Assembly: GCF_041022165.1 (NCBI RefSeq) | Contig: NZ_CP163302.1 | Span: forward strand, 1,860,001 to 1,924,000 | Source: Sinomonas sp. P10A9 | GTDB lineage: Bacteria > Actinomycetota > Actinomycetes > Actinomycetales > Micrococcaceae | Direction: 5' to 3' | DNA length: 64,000 nt | Shown here: positions 35,222-43,070 of the stretch, one piece after another | Numbering within the stretch: position 1 is the stretch's first letter | Layout: every line of letters begins with the position of its first letter | The notes under the pieces: model-generated | Database searches by the model: none | What the model was told of the DNA's origin: nothing | The model's input: only the letters and a program-made list of their open reading frames with translations | Program-made: the position numbers and the translations under genes

Positions 35222-35722
35222 TCAGACGGACTCGGCCGGCCCGGGATGGTCGGTGAGCGCAGCCACGAGCTGGGCCGGATGGCGGGTCGAGACGAGCCAG
35301 TATGGCGTGCGGTCGTCCGGGTCGTTGAGCTCGAGGCGCACCACGGACGAGATCCAGCCGCGGATGCAGAGGTACGCGAGCCCGTGGAGCCGTACGCCGC
35401 GTTCAGCGGTTGCCTCGTCTCCCGTGAACGCCTCAGCATCACCGGCGACGGCGAGTGGGAGGGTCGCACGTCCGGCGCGGAAGGACTTCGCGGTGACCAC
35501 GACTGCTGGGGTCGAGGCGATCAGGGCGCCCGCGAGGATGACGAAGAGCACCATGGCGGCTGTGTAGCCGGCAGCAAGGCTGATCGGCGCGAACACGAGG
35601 ATACCCGCCGCCGAGACGCCGATGGTCACGAGCCAGACCCACCAGGCGGGCCACAGCTTCTCTGAATAGACAACGGGGTCTGCGGTGCCCGCGGCGGGGG
35701 CGGGCGTCGTGGCTTCAGGCAT
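35222..35722 (-). CDS. DUF3093 domain-containing membrane protein
   Basis: 166 residues. Two adjacent membrane helices (about 28-75: WPAWWVWLVTIGVSAAGILV then AAMVLFVILAGALIASTPAV), followed by a soluble domain with VRLHGLAYLCIRGWISSVV and WLVSTRHPAQLVAAL. This is the DUF3093 layout. It is divergent from dut, as in many actinobacteria. Function unknown. Confidence 0.85.
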   Translation of the reverse strand: MPEATTPAPAAGTADPVVYSEKLWPAWWVWLVTIGVSAAGILVFAPISLAAGYTAAMVLFVILAGALIASTPAVVVTAKSFRAGRATLPLAVAGDAEAFTGDEATAERGVRLHGLAYLCIRGWISSVVRLELNDPDDRTPYWLVSTRHPAQLVAALTDHPGPAESV

Positions 35723-35796
35723 AGTCCCAAGCTTTCCACCCCCCGCGGCGTGGCGACAAAACCGGGCCTCGCGCGCAGGGCCGCTACAGTTGACGG

Positions 35797-36360
35797 GTGA
35801 GTGCGCAGCAGCAGACAGTTTCCGAGGGCATTTCCGGTTCCAATCGGATTTCTGGTTCCAATGGGATTTCCGGTTCCGATGGGATTTCCGGCGACGCGTC
35901 GGTCTGGGAGCCGACCCTCGAGGTCCAGCTCAAGATGCTCGACGACGGGATCGAGCCGCCGTCCTACGCGCACCCGGGCGATGCCGGTGCGGATCTCAGG
36001 GCCCGAGTCGACGTCACCCTGGCCCCTGGAGAGCGGGCCCTCGTGCCGACCGGTGTGAGCATCGCCCTCCCGTTCGGCTTCGTCGCCCTCATCCACCCAC
36101 GCTCGGGTCTCGCCACGAAGCACGGCCTCACCGTGGTCAACGCCCCGGGTACCGTGGACGCCGGATACCGCGGCGAGCTCGCGGTGACGCTGCTGAACAC
36201 CGACGCCGCGCACACGCTCACCCTCCGGCGTGGCGATAGAATCGCACAGATGGTGATCCAGCGCGTCGAGCATGCGCGCTTCGTCCCCGTCGAAGAACTG
36301 TCCGAATCCGTGCGCGGCTCGGGGGGCTTCGGTTCGACCGGCGGATTCACTGCCCAGTAG
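35797..36360 (+). CDS. dut: dUTP diphosphatase with repeat-bearing N-terminal extension
   Basis: 187 residues. Hydrolyses dUTP to dUMP, keeping uracil out of DNA and feeding dTMP synthesis. All five trimeric dUTPase motifs are present: AHPGDAGADL, PRSGLATKHGL, GTVDAGYRGELAVTLLN, GDRIAQMVIQ, RGSGGFGSTG. The usual enzyme is about 150 residues; here residues 11-34 are four hexapeptide repeats (GISGSN, RISGSN, GISGSD, GISGDA) ahead of the catalytic core. The GTG start is the only good one upstream of the repeats; a later start would remove them. Confidence 0.93.
   Translation: MSAQQQTVSEGISGSNRISGSNGISGSDGISGDASVWEPTLEVQLKMLDDGIEPPSYAHPGDAGADLRARVDVTLAPGERALVPTGVSIALPFGFVALIHPRSGLATKHGLTVVNAPGTVDAGYRGELAVTLLNTDAAHTLTLRRGDRIAQMVIQRVEHARFVPVEELSESVRGSGGFGSTGGFTAQ
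35827..35898 (+). repeat. 18-bp in-frame tandem repeat in dut
   Basis: Four units of 18 bases (consensus GGGATTTCCGGTTCCAAT). The unit is much more AT-rich than the flanking sequence. Confidence 0.85.
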
Positions 36361-36459
36361 CCGGTGCGTCCTGCGCGAGTGCCCGGCACATCCAAGTGCC
36401 CGGCCGCGGCGGGCAACGACTGGGGCCGGCCAGGCTGCCGGCAAGACTAAGGAGTTTGT

Positions 36460-37194
36460 GTGGCACTGTTCGGACGCGGCAAGAACGCCAAGCTGACGGC
36501 CGAGGACGCTTCGGTGCTCAGCACGCCGGCCCAGAAGCGTCCCGAGCCGGACAAGAGCGGCTACGGGCGCGCGCAGAAGGGGCCTTTCGACGCGAGCGAA
36601 GCCAGCACCGAGAGCGGGTATGTCGACCTCGGCTCCATTCTCGTGCGGCCTACCGATGGCCTCCAGCTGCGCCTCGAGCTCGAGGAGGCCACGCAGCGAG
36701 TTGTCGCTGTCACCATGGACCTCTCAGGATCGAGCCTCCAGCTCCAGGCATTCGCGGCTCCCCGCTCTGAGGGCCTCTGGGGCGAGATCCGCGCCCAGAT
36801 CGCGCAGTCGGTCGAGAGCCAGGGCGGCACCGTCGAGGAGACCGAGGGCAGCTTCGGCCCCGAGCTCGTAGCCCGGCTCCCCGCAGACGCCTCGGGGGAG
36901 GGCCGCAGCTACCGCGCGGCCCGATTCATGGGCGTCGACGGTCCGCGCTGGTTCCTCCGCGGCGTCATCGGCGGGCGGGCGGCCGAGAGCCGCGAAGGCT
37001 CCGCCGAGCTCGAGGACCTCTTCCGCCACGTCGTGGTGGACCGCGGCGAGTCGCCGCTTCCTCCGCGTGAGCTCCTGCCACTGCGCATCCCCGTTGAGGC
37101 TGCCCCGCACGAGAACGGCCGCGGTCACACCGCCCAGGCGCAGCAGCAGCCGCAGGCGCCGGAGCGGGGACCGGAGATCACCCATCTTGGCTGA
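36460..37194 (+). CDS. DUF3710 domain-containing protein
   Basis: 244 residues. Begins MALFGRGKNAKLT, then the conserved GYVDLGSILVRPTDGLQLRLE (split: GYVDLGSILVRP, TDGLQLRLE) near 50-70 and ALFRAHW-like downstream strands (LFRHVVVDRGESPLPPRELL). Actinobacterial family of unknown function, fixed next to dut and the OB-fold gene. GTG start with AAGGAG at 36449-36454. The OB-fold gene begins eight bases before its stop. Confidence 0.87.
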   Translation: MALFGRGKNAKLTAEDASVLSTPAQKRPEPDKSGYGRAQKGPFDASEASTESGYVDLGSILVRPTDGLQLRLELEEATQRVVAVTMDLSGSSLQLQAFAAPRSEGLWGEIRAQIAQSVESQGGTVEETEGSFGPELVARLPADASGEGRSYRAARFMGVDGPRWFLRGVIGGRAAESREGSAELEDLFRHVVVDRGESPLPPRELLPLRIPVEAAPHENGRGHTAQAQQQPQAPERGPEITHLG

Positions 37195-37504
37195 GCGCAC
37201 GGGCGCGATACGGCTCGAGGGCTTCGGCGGACTTCCCGAGCGTGGCCTCGTGGCGGGCCAGGGCGTGGTCCGGTCCCTCACGTTCGTGCCCGCGGGAGAC
37301 GCGCCGCGCCTCACGGCCGTCATCGAGGACGAGTCGGCACTGCCGGGGCGGGGCCCTGCGCTGTGCCTTGTGTGGCTCGGGCGCCGCAGGGTCAGCGGCG
37401 TCAATGCGGGCACCCGACTCCGCTTCTCCGGGATGCTGGCCCACTTCCACGGCACGCCCACCATCTACAACCCGCGCTACGAGATCCTGGCCCAGGAGGA
37501 CTGA
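37187..37504 (+). CDS. OB-fold nucleic-acid-binding protein
   Basis: 105 residues, TTG start overlapping the DUF3710 gene. Five-strand OB-fold pattern: GQGVVRSLTFVPAGDAPRL, TAVIEDESALPG, ALCLVWLGRRRVSGVNAGTR, LRFSGML, PTIYNPRYEIL. The family is small single-domain proteins thought to bind nucleic acid. Ends one base before the DUF3159 gene. Confidence 0.82.
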   Translation: MAERTGAIRLEGFGGLPERGLVAGQGVVRSLTFVPAGDAPRLTAVIEDESALPGRGPALCLVWLGRRRVSGVNAGTRLRFSGMLAHFHGTPTIYNPRYEILAQED

Positions 37505-37505
37505 C

Positions 37506-38243
37506 ATGACCGCACCCTATGGCGGCCACGAGGCCCCAGACGGCGAAGACCAGAAGCAGGGCGAGCGCGCCCCGAGCGCGGCGGACCTCGCGGGTGCATA
37601 CGCAGCCAAGGCGGGGCTGCACCGGCACCACGATGGGCGGATCGACGTCCTCCGCAGCGCCGGAGGGGTGCGGGGCATGCTCGAGAGCATCCTGCCAGGA
37701 CTCGTTTTCCTCGCATACTTCACCCTCGCGCAGGACCTCGTGCTCGCCGTCGTACTGTCGCTCGTGGTGGCGGCCGTGTTCGTCGTCGTGCGCCTCGTGG
37801 GCAGGACACCGCCGACCCAGGCGTTCGCCGGGATCATCGGCATCGGTGTCTCCGCGGCTCTCGCGCTCTTCACCGGCCGCGCCGAGAATTTCTATCTCTA
37901 CGGCTTCTTCACCAACGGGGCGTACATCGTTGCCCTTATGGCATCGGTCCTGCTCAAGTGGCCGCTCATGGGGGTCATCTTCGGGTTCCTCCGCAATGAG
38001 GGCCTCCACTGGCGTCAGAATCCGGTCCGGGCACGGCAGTACCGGCTGGGGACATGGATCATGGTCGCCGTGCTCGGCCTTCGGCTCATCGTTCAGATGC
38101 CGCTGTACTTGATGGGCGACGCCGGCCTCACAGCCCTCGGTGCGACGCGCCTGCTCATGGGCGTGCCGCTGTACGCGCTCGGCCTCTGGGTCGCCTGGCT
38201 CGTCACGCGTCCGATCGGAGCACCGGGGCCGGAAGGGGACTGA
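37506..38243 (+). CDS. DUF3159 domain-containing membrane protein
   Basis: 245 residues. After a hydrophilic N-terminus (about 55 residues) come six membrane segments. Conserved GRAENFYLYGFFTNGAYIVA and KWPLMGVIFGFLRNEG are DUF3159 signatures. Intramembrane function unknown; it is coupled with the OB-fold and DUF3710 genes, as in the M. tuberculosis Rv2693c-Rv2696c order. Confidence 0.85.
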   Translation: MTAPYGGHEAPDGEDQKQGERAPSAADLAGAYAAKAGLHRHHDGRIDVLRSAGGVRGMLESILPGLVFLAYFTLAQDLVLAVVLSLVVAAVFVVVRLVGRTPPTQAFAGIIGIGVSAALALFTGRAENFYLYGFFTNGAYIVALMASVLLKWPLMGVIFGFLRNEGLHWRQNPVRARQYRLGTWIMVAVLGLRLIVQMPLYLMGDAGLTALGATRLLMGVPLYALGLWVAWLVTRPIGAPGPEGD

Positions 38244-38304
38244 TCCGGCGAGGTCGTGCCAGTTGGCCCTATCCGGTCCTCCTCGGCGCACCTAGCCTCG
38301 ACGC

Positions 38305-39612
38305 ATGGAGAACAAGGCCCTGAGGGTAGTCTTCCCGATCTTCCTCGGCATCCTGATCGCGCTGCTCGTCGGCTTCGGCGTCCAGGTCTTCTATCCGCAG
38401 CCCGAAATGTACGTAGGGCCGCAGGGCGGGAGCGAGAACACCTACCTCGCGTACCACCAGACACTCCAGGACTACAACGGGATTGTTTCCGGTGCGGTCT
38501 CGGCGATAGGCGCCGTGCCACTTGTGGTGGGGTCGCTCCTCCCGAAGCGACTCGTCGTGATCGCCGATGGGCTCCTGCTCGGCGGGGTCTTCACGCTCGT
38601 GTACGCCGCAGGACGCGGCATGGGCGCGACCGCTGGCCTCGGCACGGCCGCGAGCTTCGCCGCCGTAGGGGTGGGCTTCCTCTTGGCCCTGGCAGCGCTC
38701 TTTGTGCGTCAGACGGGGTGGACGCTGCGGCGGAACGCCCGAGCCTCGTCGTCGTCCGACGTCGACGACGCGACGCTCGCCGTCGTCTTCCCCCTCGCGG
38801 CGGCGCCACTGGCAGCGATGGTGGTCTCGCTCGGCATCCAGGCGTTCTATGCCCAGCCCTACCTGGGCGGGTACTTCGGGTCGGGCTATCCGGACACGAT
38901 GGCAGTCTACGGGCGCAACTCCGCCCTCATCGCCTCGTCGGCGGCAGTAGTTCTCCTCGCCGCGGGGTTCGCGCTCGTGCGGCGCGCATCGATCCCGGCC
39001 GATGCGCTCCTGCTCGGCGGCCTCGTTGCCCTTGTCATGGGTACGACACGGGCCATCAGTCCCAAGACCGCGGTCGTCAGCTTCGTCGTGGGCGTCTTCG
39101 CGCTGCTCGTTGCACTCGTGGTCGGCCACCTGCGGATGGTCGGGCGGCGTTGGCTCCCTGCAGCGGAGGCGGACGGCTCCGGGCCCCGGGCTGGCTCGCG
39201 GATGTTCGCGGTACTGCATCCGCTGGCCACGGGCGTACTGGCCGTCGTGGTCTTCTTTGTGGGCATCAACGCGTTCTACCCCGAGCCGACGGTCGGAGGA
39301 ACCCAGTCGGCATGGCTGCGGACCGTGAGCCTGAGCGCGACGATCGTCGCCGTCGTCCTGCTCGTTGCGAGCCTCGCGCTCGGACGGATCTCCTCCGCCG
39401 ATGCCAACGCGCTGCTGGTGAGCGGGCTGTTCACGCTGGTCGCGGGCGTCGTGCCCGCCGCCATGGCGGGCGAGCAGACGATCGTGTTCATCGCGCTGGC
39501 CGTTGCCCTCGTGGTCGTCCTCTTCGTGGGGTACCGGCGCTTCGCGGGGCGCGGACGCGGGCCTAAAGCACCCATGGGTGCCCCGCCCCTCCCGCCCGCG
39601 CCTGCCGCCTAG
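38305..39612 (+). CDS. Membrane protein with three repeats of a four-helix-type module
   Basis: 435 residues, not assigned to a family. The same module of roughly 140 residues occurs three times. Openings: VVFPIFLGILIALLVGFG (8), VVFPLAAAPLAAMVVSLG (~161), VLHPLATGVLAVVVFFVG (~303), each followed by an (A/V)FY(P/A)(Q/E)P motif in a loop. Closings: ADGLLLGGVFTLV, ADALLLGGLVALV, ANALLVSGLFTLV. This points to triplication of a two-to-four-helix unit. ATG start. Convergent with the TrkA genes (28-base gap). Confidence 0.8.
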   Translation: MENKALRVVFPIFLGILIALLVGFGVQVFYPQPEMYVGPQGGSENTYLAYHQTLQDYNGIVSGAVSAIGAVPLVVGSLLPKRLVVIADGLLLGGVFTLVYAAGRGMGATAGLGTAASFAAVGVGFLLALAALFVRQTGWTLRRNARASSSSDVDDATLAVVFPLAAAPLAAMVVSLGIQAFYAQPYLGGYFGSGYPDTMAVYGRNSALIASSAAVVLLAAGFALVRRASIPADALLLGGLVALVMGTTRAISPKTAVVSFVVGVFALLVALVVGHLRMVGRRWLPAAEADGSGPRAGSRMFAVLHPLATGVLAVVVFFVGINAFYPEPTVGGTQSAWLRTVSLSATIVAVVLLVASLALGRISSADANALLVSGLFTLVAGVVPAAMAGEQTIVFIALAVALVVVLFVGYRRFAGRGRGPKAPMGAPPLPPAPAA

Positions 39613-39640
39613 AGACCGCAGCCCGGAGTCGGGAGGTGCC

Positions 39641-40369
39641 TCAGCCGTCGAACGCGGCGTCCTCGTCGTCAGCGAGGACAGGCATCTCCTCGGACCTGTC
39701 GGACTTCTCGGACTGGGGCGCGAGGAGGCCGCGCAGGTCATCCTCGCCAGCGATCGTCGAGATGAAGAACAGCTCGTCCCTGTGGTCGATCACATCGTCC
39801 CGGCTCGGGGCGATCGGCTTCTGGTCGCGGAGGATCGCCACGAGCGTGCAGTCCTCCGGCCACTCGATCTGGCCAACGGTCTTGCCCACGACGAGGGAGT
39901 CGGCGGGCACCGTGAACTCGACGATAGAGGACACTCCCGTCTGGAGGGTCAGGAGGCGCACGACGTCGCCGATCTCTACGGCCTCCTCGACGAGGGCCGT
40001 CATGAGCCTCGGAGTGTTGACCGCGACGTCGACACCCCACGAGCCGTCGAACATCCAGTCGTTCTTCGGATTGTTGACCCGGCCCACGGTGCGGCCCACG
40101 CCGAACTCCGTCTTGGCCAGGAGCGAGACGACGAGGTTGACCTTGTCGTCGCCCGTCGACGACACAACGACGTCGGCCTCGTCGACTTTGGCCTCCTTGA
40201 GGGTCGAGAGCTCACACGCGTCGCCGATGAGCCACTTCGCCCCGCGGAGCCCACTGCGTCCGATGACCTCGGGCTTGGGGTCGATGAGCAGAACCTCGTG
40301 GCGGTGCGCCAGCAGCTCCCGCGCGATCGAACTGCCGACGCTGCCGGCTCCGGCAATGATGACCTTCAC
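39641..40369 (-). CDS. TrkA family potassium uptake regulator (RCK protein), second of pair
   Basis: 242 residues. N-terminal RCK_N Rossmann domain with GAGSVGSSIA at 6-15 and acidic LLIDPKPE; C-terminal RCK_C domain from about 135. An acidic tail ends DDEDAAFDG. RCK proteins bind NAD(H) or ATP and gate K+ channels or transporters. The GTG start overlaps the stop of the other TrkA gene (GTGA). Equivalent to CeoB/CeoC in mycobacteria. Confidence 0.9.
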   Translation of the reverse strand: MKVIIAGAGSVGSSIARELLAHRHEVLLIDPKPEVIGRSGLRGAKWLIGDACELSTLKEAKVDEADVVVSSTGDDKVNLVVSLLAKTEFGVGRTVGRVNNPKNDWMFDGSWGVDVAVNTPRLMTALVEEAVEIGDVVRLLTLQTGVSSIVEFTVPADSLVVGKTVGQIEWPEDCTLVAILRDQKPIAPSRDDVIDHRDELFFISTIAGEDDLRGLLAPQSEKSDRSEEMPVLADDEDAAFDG

Positions 40370-41040
40370 TCGGACTCCTTGGCAGGCGGCGCGGACAGGA
40401 TGCGGGAGACCTCGGCTCCGTCGGCGATGTCCATCATGACGTGAACCGTGTCGCCCTCCTGGTAGGCGGTGGTCGAGGTGGGCAGGATGCCTTCGCCGAA
40501 CCGGGTGATATAGGCCACGCGCACACGGGCCGCGTGTTCGATCCTGGCCAGAGGCTGGCCCAGCCACGTGGGGTCCACGGCGACCTCCGTGAGCACGAGG
40601 CGTCCCGACGGGTCGCGGTAGTCGCCCGCAACGCCGGATTCGGGCAGGATGCGCCGCAGGACCTGATCGGCGGACCACCGGACCGCGGCGACGGTGGGGA
40701 TGCCGAGCCGCTGGTAGATCTCGGCGCGTCCCGGATCGTAGATGCGGGCGACGACGTGCGGCACGTGGAACGTCTCACGCGCCACCCGGGTGGCGAGGAT
40801 GTTCGAGTTATCGCCGCTCGAGACGGCCGCGAACGCGTAGGCGTCCTCGATCCCGGCCTGCTTCATCGTGTCGCGGTCGAAGCCGATTCCCGTGACCTTG
40901 CGGCCAGAGAAGGTCCTGCGCAGGCGGCGGAAGGCGCGATCGTCCTGATCGATGATGGCAACGGAGTGGCCGGAGTCCTCAAGGGTGTGGGCCAGGGTGA
41001 CGCCGACGCGTCCGCAGCCCATGATCACGTAGTGCGCCAT
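40366..41040 (-). CDS. TrkA family potassium uptake regulator (RCK protein), first of pair
   Basis: 224 residues. Starts AHYVIMGCGRVGVTLAHTLE with the NAD-binding glycine motif at 8-13, then VAIIDQDD, and a RCK_C domain from about 135. Transcribed first in the two-gene operon. ATG at 41040 is chosen; the upstream in-frame extension would run into the promoter region of the divergent KimA-like gene. Confidence 0.9.
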   Translation of the reverse strand: MAHYVIMGCGRVGVTLAHTLEDSGHSVAIIDQDDRAFRRLRRTFSGRKVTGIGFDRDTMKQAGIEDAYAFAAVSSGDNSNILATRVARETFHVPHVVARIYDPGRAEIYQRLGIPTVAAVRWSADQVLRRILPESGVAGDYRDPSGRLVLTEVAVDPTWLGQPLARIEHAARVRVAYITRFGEGILPTSTTAYQEGDTVHVMMDIADGAEVSRILSAPPAKESE

Positions 41041-41060
41041 GGCCCCCAATGTACCGCGCG

Positions 41061-41090
41061 ATGACATATCCCGCGGTTGTCGCATAACGT
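41061..41090 (+). promoter_or_regulatory. Putative promoter of the KimA-like gene, leaderless
   Basis: ATGACA (41061-41066) and TAACGT (41085-41090) separated by 18 bases. The GTG start at 41097 is six bases after the -10, so the transcript would begin at or next to the start codon. There is no ribosome-binding site. Confidence 0.45.
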
Positions 41091-41096
41091 GTCAGG

Positions 41097-43070
41097 GTGC
41101 TGACGATATTTAATGCGGTCAAGCGCGTGGTGGTGGGCCGCGCGCTGCGCAGCGACCGACTCGCGCACACGCTCCTCCCCAAACGCATCGCGCTGCCGAT
41201 CTTCGCCTCGGATGCGCTCTCTTCCGTGGCGTACGCGCCCGACGAGGTCTTCCTCACTCTGGCGCTTGCCGGCGTGTCCGCTGTGGCATTTTCGCCCTGG
41301 GTGGGGCTCGCGGTCATCCTCGTGCTCGTCACGGTCGTTGCGTCGTACCGGCAGAATGTCCACGCCTACCCGTCGGGCGGCGGTGACTACGAGATTGCCA
41401 CCGAGAACCTCGGCAGGTTCGCCGGGCTCACGGTCGCGAGCGCGCTGCTGGTCGACTACGTGCTCACGGTGGCCGTGTCCATCTCATCTGCCGCGACCTA
41501 CCTGACCACAGCGGTGCCTTCGCTCCACGGCACGCAGGCGGTGATCGCCGTCGTGGGCGTGGTGGTCCTCGCCCTCGTGAACCTGCGGGGGATCCGCGAG
41601 GCGGGCACGGTGTTCGCAGTTCCCACGTACGTGTTCATGGCCTCAATCCTCGGCATGACCCTGGTTGGGATCATCCAGTGGCTCACCGGCACCCTGAGGC
41701 CAGCCCAGAGCGCCGACTTCACCATCGTCGCCTCACCCGAATTCGATCAGGGGCTCGTGGGCCTCGCGGGCGCGTTCCTCCTGCTCAGGGCGTTCTCCTC
41801 GGGTGCGGCGGCGCTCACCGGCGTCGAGGCCATCAGCAACGGCGTGCCGAACTTCCGGCCGCCCAAGAGCAGGAACGCGGCCACGACCCTGCTCCTCCTC
41901 GGCGCGGTCGCCGCATCGATGCTCGCCGGTATCATCTTCCTCGCCAACGTGACCCGCGTGCATCTCGTGCAGGACCCCGCCACCGAACTCCTCAAGGACG
42001 GTCAGCCACTCTCCGGCGAATACATCCAGACCCCGGTCATCGGCCAGATCGCCGACTCCGTCTTCGGCACGGGCAGCATCCCGTTCTACATCGTCGTTGC
42101 GGCGACCGGCGTGATCCTCGTCTTCGCCTCCAACACGGCGTTCAACGGCTTTCCGGTCCTCGGCTCGATTCTCGCCCAGGACGGCTACCTCCCGCGCCAG
42201 CTGCGCACTCGCGGCGACAGGCTGGCGTTCAGCAACGGGGTCCTCGCCCTCGCGGCCGGCGCGATCGTCCTGATCGTTGCGTTCAACGCCGATGTCACCC
42301 GGCTCATCCAGCTCTACATCGTCGGTGTCTTCGTCTCGTTCACCATGAGCCAGCTCGGGATGATCCGCCACTGGACGCGGGAGCTCAAGCGCGTCAAGGA
42401 CCGGGCGGTGCGCGTGCGCATGCAGCGTTCGCGGGTCATCAACACCATCGGGTTCGCGATGACTGCAACCGTCCTCGTCATCGTGCTCATTACCAAGTTC
42501 GAGCACGGAGCCTGGATCGCCCTCCTCGCGATGTTCGCCATCTTCCTCATCATGTCGAGCATCCGCGTGCACTATACGAACGTTGCGCGTGAGCTCGCGG
42601 TCGGCGACGACGTCTCGGCCCGCGCGCTGCCCAGCAGGGTCCACGCTGTCCTGCTGGTCTCCCACGTGCGCAAGCCCGTGCTGCGTGCGCTCGCCTATGC
42701 ACGGGCATCCCGTCCGTCGAGGCTCGATGCCGTGACGGTGGACATCAGCCCCGAGGAGACCGCCCAGACGGTGTCGGACTGGGAGAAGCTCGAGATCCCG
42801 GTTCCGCTCACCGTGCTTGCGAGCCCCTACCGAGAGACGGTCACCCCGCTCATGGACTACATCCGCGGCATGCGACGTGACTCTCCGCGGGACCTGATCG
42901 TGGTCTACATCCCCGAGTACGTAGTGGGCAAGTGGTGGGAGCAGCTGGTGCACAACCAGACCGCTCTGCGCATCAAGACCCGGCTCCACTTCGAGCCGGG
43001 CGTCATGGTCGCGTCCGTCCCGTGGCAGCTGAAATCGAGCGAGGAAGCCAGGAGGCTGCAGGAACTGTGA
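41097..43070 (+). CDS. APC-family permease resembling the KimA/KUP potassium transporter
   Basis: 657 residues: twelve membrane segments to about 470, then a ~170-residue cytoplasmic domain. The N-terminus LPIFASDALSSVAYAPDE, YRQNVHAYPSGGGDYE and DYVLTVAVSISSAA closely follow the pattern of Bacillus KimA (YdaO), a high-affinity K+/H+ symporter of the APC superfamily. Divergence from two RCK-domain genes supports a role in K+ uptake. Other APC substrates cannot be excluded. The methyltransferase gene overlaps its stop (GTGA). Confidence 0.85.
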   Translation: MLTIFNAVKRVVVGRALRSDRLAHTLLPKRIALPIFASDALSSVAYAPDEVFLTLALAGVSAVAFSPWVGLAVILVLVTVVASYRQNVHAYPSGGGDYEIATENLGRFAGLTVASALLVDYVLTVAVSISSAATYLTTAVPSLHGTQAVIAVVGVVVLALVNLRGIREAGTVFAVPTYVFMASILGMTLVGIIQWLTGTLRPAQSADFTIVASPEFDQGLVGLAGAFLLLRAFSSGAAALTGVEAISNGVPNFRPPKSRNAATTLLLLGAVAASMLAGIIFLANVTRVHLVQDPATELLKDGQPLSGEYIQTPVIGQIADSVFGTGSIPFYIVVAATGVILVFASNTAFNGFPVLGSILAQDGYLPRQLRTRGDRLAFSNGVLALAAGAIVLIVAFNADVTRLIQLYIVGVFVSFTMSQLGMIRHWTRELKRVKDRAVRVRMQRSRVINTIGFAMTATVLVIVLITKFEHGAWIALLAMFAIFLIMSSIRVHYTNVARELAVGDDVSARALPSRVHAVLLVSHVRKPVLRALAYARASRPSRLDAVTVDISPEETAQTVSDWEKLEIPVPLTVLASPYRETVTPLMDYIRGMRRDSPRDLIVVYIPEYVVGKWWEQLVHNQTALRIKTRLHFEPGVMVASVPWQLKSSEEARRLQEL

